This document shows positions 62,906 to 64,000 of a stretch of DNA of 64,000 nucleotides, one piece after another. The notes below the pieces were generated by a model, which saw only the letters and a program-made list of their open reading frames with translations, had not been told where the DNA came from and searched no databases. This stretch comes from Azotimanducus sp965199815 (lineage in GTDB: Bacteria > Pseudomonadota > Gammaproteobacteria > Pseudomonadales > Azotimanducaceae). The stretch spans positions 248,001 through 312,000 of the forward strand of contig CBDATE010000024.1 in the NCBI GenBank assembly GCA_965199815.1, given 5' to 3'. Position 1 is the stretch's first letter. The number at the start of each line of letters is the position of its first letter. The position numbers were made by a program, and so were the translations under genes.

Positions 62906-63796
62906 ATGTCAGCACGTTTGATTGATGGCAAAAGGATTGCCGAGCAGGAACGTGCGCGACTCGGGAAGCGCATTGCACATTTCACCAGAGCGGCTGGTCG
63001 TCCCCCCAAAGTCTCCGTCATCATCGTCGGCGAGGATCCGGCATCGCAGATTTATGTACGTCTCAAGCGCGCCGATTGCCTCGAGGTCGGTATCGAATCG
63101 CTCCTGTACGAGCTACCGGCGAACTCTCCTTCAAGTGCGCTGCACGAGCTTGTACAGACACTGAATCAGGATGATCGTGTAGATGGCATATTGGTTCAGA
63201 GTCCGTTACCGAAGAGCCTGAGTCCGGTACAGACTTCCGAGGTGATTCGTGCGGACAAGGATGTCGATGGCTTTCATCCGTACAATCTCGGCAGGCTGGC
63301 CCTGCGCCGCCCGCTGTTGCGTTGCTGTACTCCGAAGGGTGTCATGCAACTGCTCGACAGCACCGGTGAATCCATTCGCGGCAAGCGCGCACTGGTAATA
63401 GGGGCCTCGAACCATGTTGGCCGACCCATGGCGCTGGAACTCTTGCTGGCTGGATGTACGGTGACGGCAGCGCACAAGTTTTCGTCACATCTGGAGAATC
63501 TGGTGCGCTCAGCCGAAATCCTCGTGTCAGCGAGCGGGCAGCGAGACCTGGTCAAGGGCGACTGGATTCGTCCCGGGGCCATCGTCATAGATGTCACCAT
63601 CGTGCGGGATGCCGACGGCGGGCTGCACGGCGATGTCGAGTTCGAGGCAGCTGCCGCGCGTGCTGCCTGGATTACACCGGTGCCGGGCGGCGTTGGCCCC
63701 ATGACGCGCCTTGCCCTGCTGCAAAACACGCTGATGGCCGCCGAGCGGCGCTTCGCGGCGCAAAACCCTGACGGGGGGCTACAAACAACTGATTGA
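62906..63796 (+). CDS. folD: Methylenetetrahydrofolate dehydrogenase/cyclohydrolase
   Basis: 296-residue bifunctional enzyme of one-carbon metabolism. It has VIIVGEDPASQIYVRLKRADC, with the catalytic Tyr and Lys in YVRLK, then VDGILVQSPLPK, DKDVDGFHPYNLG, CTPKGVMQLL, the Rossmann region ALVIGASNHVGRPMALELL, and TPVPGGVGPMTRLALLQNT. The family motif usually ends GRSxxVGxP, here GASNHVGRP. It follows aat by three bases. Confidence 0.95.
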   Translation: MSARLIDGKRIAEQERARLGKRIAHFTRAAGRPPKVSVIIVGEDPASQIYVRLKRADCLEVGIESLLYELPANSPSSALHELVQTLNQDDRVDGILVQSPLPKSLSPVQTSEVIRADKDVDGFHPYNLGRLALRRPLLRCCTPKGVMQLLDSTGESIRGKRALVIGASNHVGRPMALELLLAGCTVTAAHKFSSHLENLVRSAEILVSASGQRDLVKGDWIRPGAIVIDVTIVRDADGGLHGDVEFEAAAARAAWITPVPGGVGPMTRLALLQNTLMAAERRFAAQNPDGGLQTTD

Positions 63797-63799
63797 TTA

Positions 63800-64000
63800 T
63801 CAGCTCAGGGCACCGCCGCAACTGCTGCCCTGCCCCGCAGTGCAGCCATAGCAGTGATCAGCAGTCCTGATATCGGAGAAGGCGGACATGTTGTCGCCAT
63901 CGATGTCCGCAATTGTCAGGCTGTTCCCGTCAGCCCCGAGCGGTAGCCCGAGCATCTGGTTGAAGTCGCAGTCATGGAGATTGCCTTGCCAGTCCACGCT
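63800..64000 (-). CDS. arsS: C-terminal end of an ArsS-like radical SAM protein (partial)
   Basis: Only the last ~66 residues are in the window. The C-terminal motif DWQGNLHDCDFNQMLGLPLG and ADHCYGCTAGQGSSCGGAL matches the C-terminal domain (DUF3641) of the arsenosugar-biosynthesis radical SAM protein ArsS, where these cysteines bind a further cluster. The radical SAM part is beyond the right edge. Confidence 0.82.
   Translation of the reverse strand, partial: SVDWQGNLHDCDFNQMLGLPLGADGNSLTIADIDGDNMSAFSDIRTADHCYGCTAGQGSSCGGALS

Overview
The window is about 64 kb of moderately high-GC chromosome from a gammaproteobacterium. Support for this comes from the gene blocks: hup-ppiD, pilB-pilC-pilD-coaE, a gspE-to-gspM type II secretion run, ftsK-lolA-serS, aat, the TusBCD/DsrEFH trio and NhaB. 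The species cannot be named from this sequence. Coding is dense, often with ATGA-type overlaps, and the housekeeping blocks are broken up by small accessory islands.

Layout. 1-2.1 kb: a hairpin-array repeat, then a leftward operon of a 2H-phosphoesterase-like protein, a D12-class DNA adenine methylase and a small unknown protein. 2.4-11.6 kb: amidohydrolase lipoprotein, glyoxalase II, a MoxR ATPase/VWA pair with MlaA, a PP2C phosphatase with a STAS protein, two SDR enzymes and a TerB-like protein. 11.8-17.8 kb: pilBCD-coaE, a PIF1-WYL helicase fusion and tRNA-Gly. 17.8-19.6 kb: an IS481-type transposase broken by a 13-bp tandem duplication, plus strong palindromes. 19.6-22.7 kb: hup, ppiD and a DnaQ-like exonuclease. 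22.7-24.5 kb: a type II restriction-modification unit (MvaI/BcnI-like nuclease, frameshifted, plus a methyltransferase). It is flanked by 57-bp direct repeats that carry the 3' ends of dnaQ and nhaB. 24.5-32.2 kb: nhaB, a complete insertion sequence with perfect 30-bp inverted repeats, nudC, a truncated EVE-like gene and putA. 32.3-37.5 kb: icd, then an HMG-CoA-synthase-like/DUF35 fusion, a thiolase and an acyl-CoA dehydrogenase. 37.6-45.0 kb: gspEFGHIJKLM. 45.0-53.4 kb: second hairpin array, HAD protein, cytochrome b561, YceI, aspartate carbamoyltransferase, the electron-transfer-flavoprotein genes with ETF-quinone oxidoreductase, DUF1285 and exonuclease III. 53.4-56.4 kb: pyrF, a Xre-ImmA/DUF4411 toxin-antitoxin-like operon with a truncated third gene, and a third hairpin array. 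56.5-64 kb: tRNA-Ser, tusDCB, serS, lolA, ftsK, aat, folD and the end of an arsS-like gene.

How the parts fit. PilD (14.6 kb) should process both the type IV pilins handled by PilB/PilC and the pseudopilins of the gsp cluster; gspC and gspD are not in the window. The acyl-CoA dehydrogenase can feed ETF and ETF-quinone oxidoreductase, both present. The accessory islands are mostly defence-type.

The most unusual structure is a modular repeat of four to eight consecutive hairpins (1-125, 45041-45189, 56192-56410, and one isolated hairpin at 19506-19536). In one fixed strand sense many loops are NGGA, the stems covary and one loop is a GTAA tetraloop. In that sense it resembles a CsrA/RsmA-binding RNA. 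That function is an inference, not shown by the sequence.
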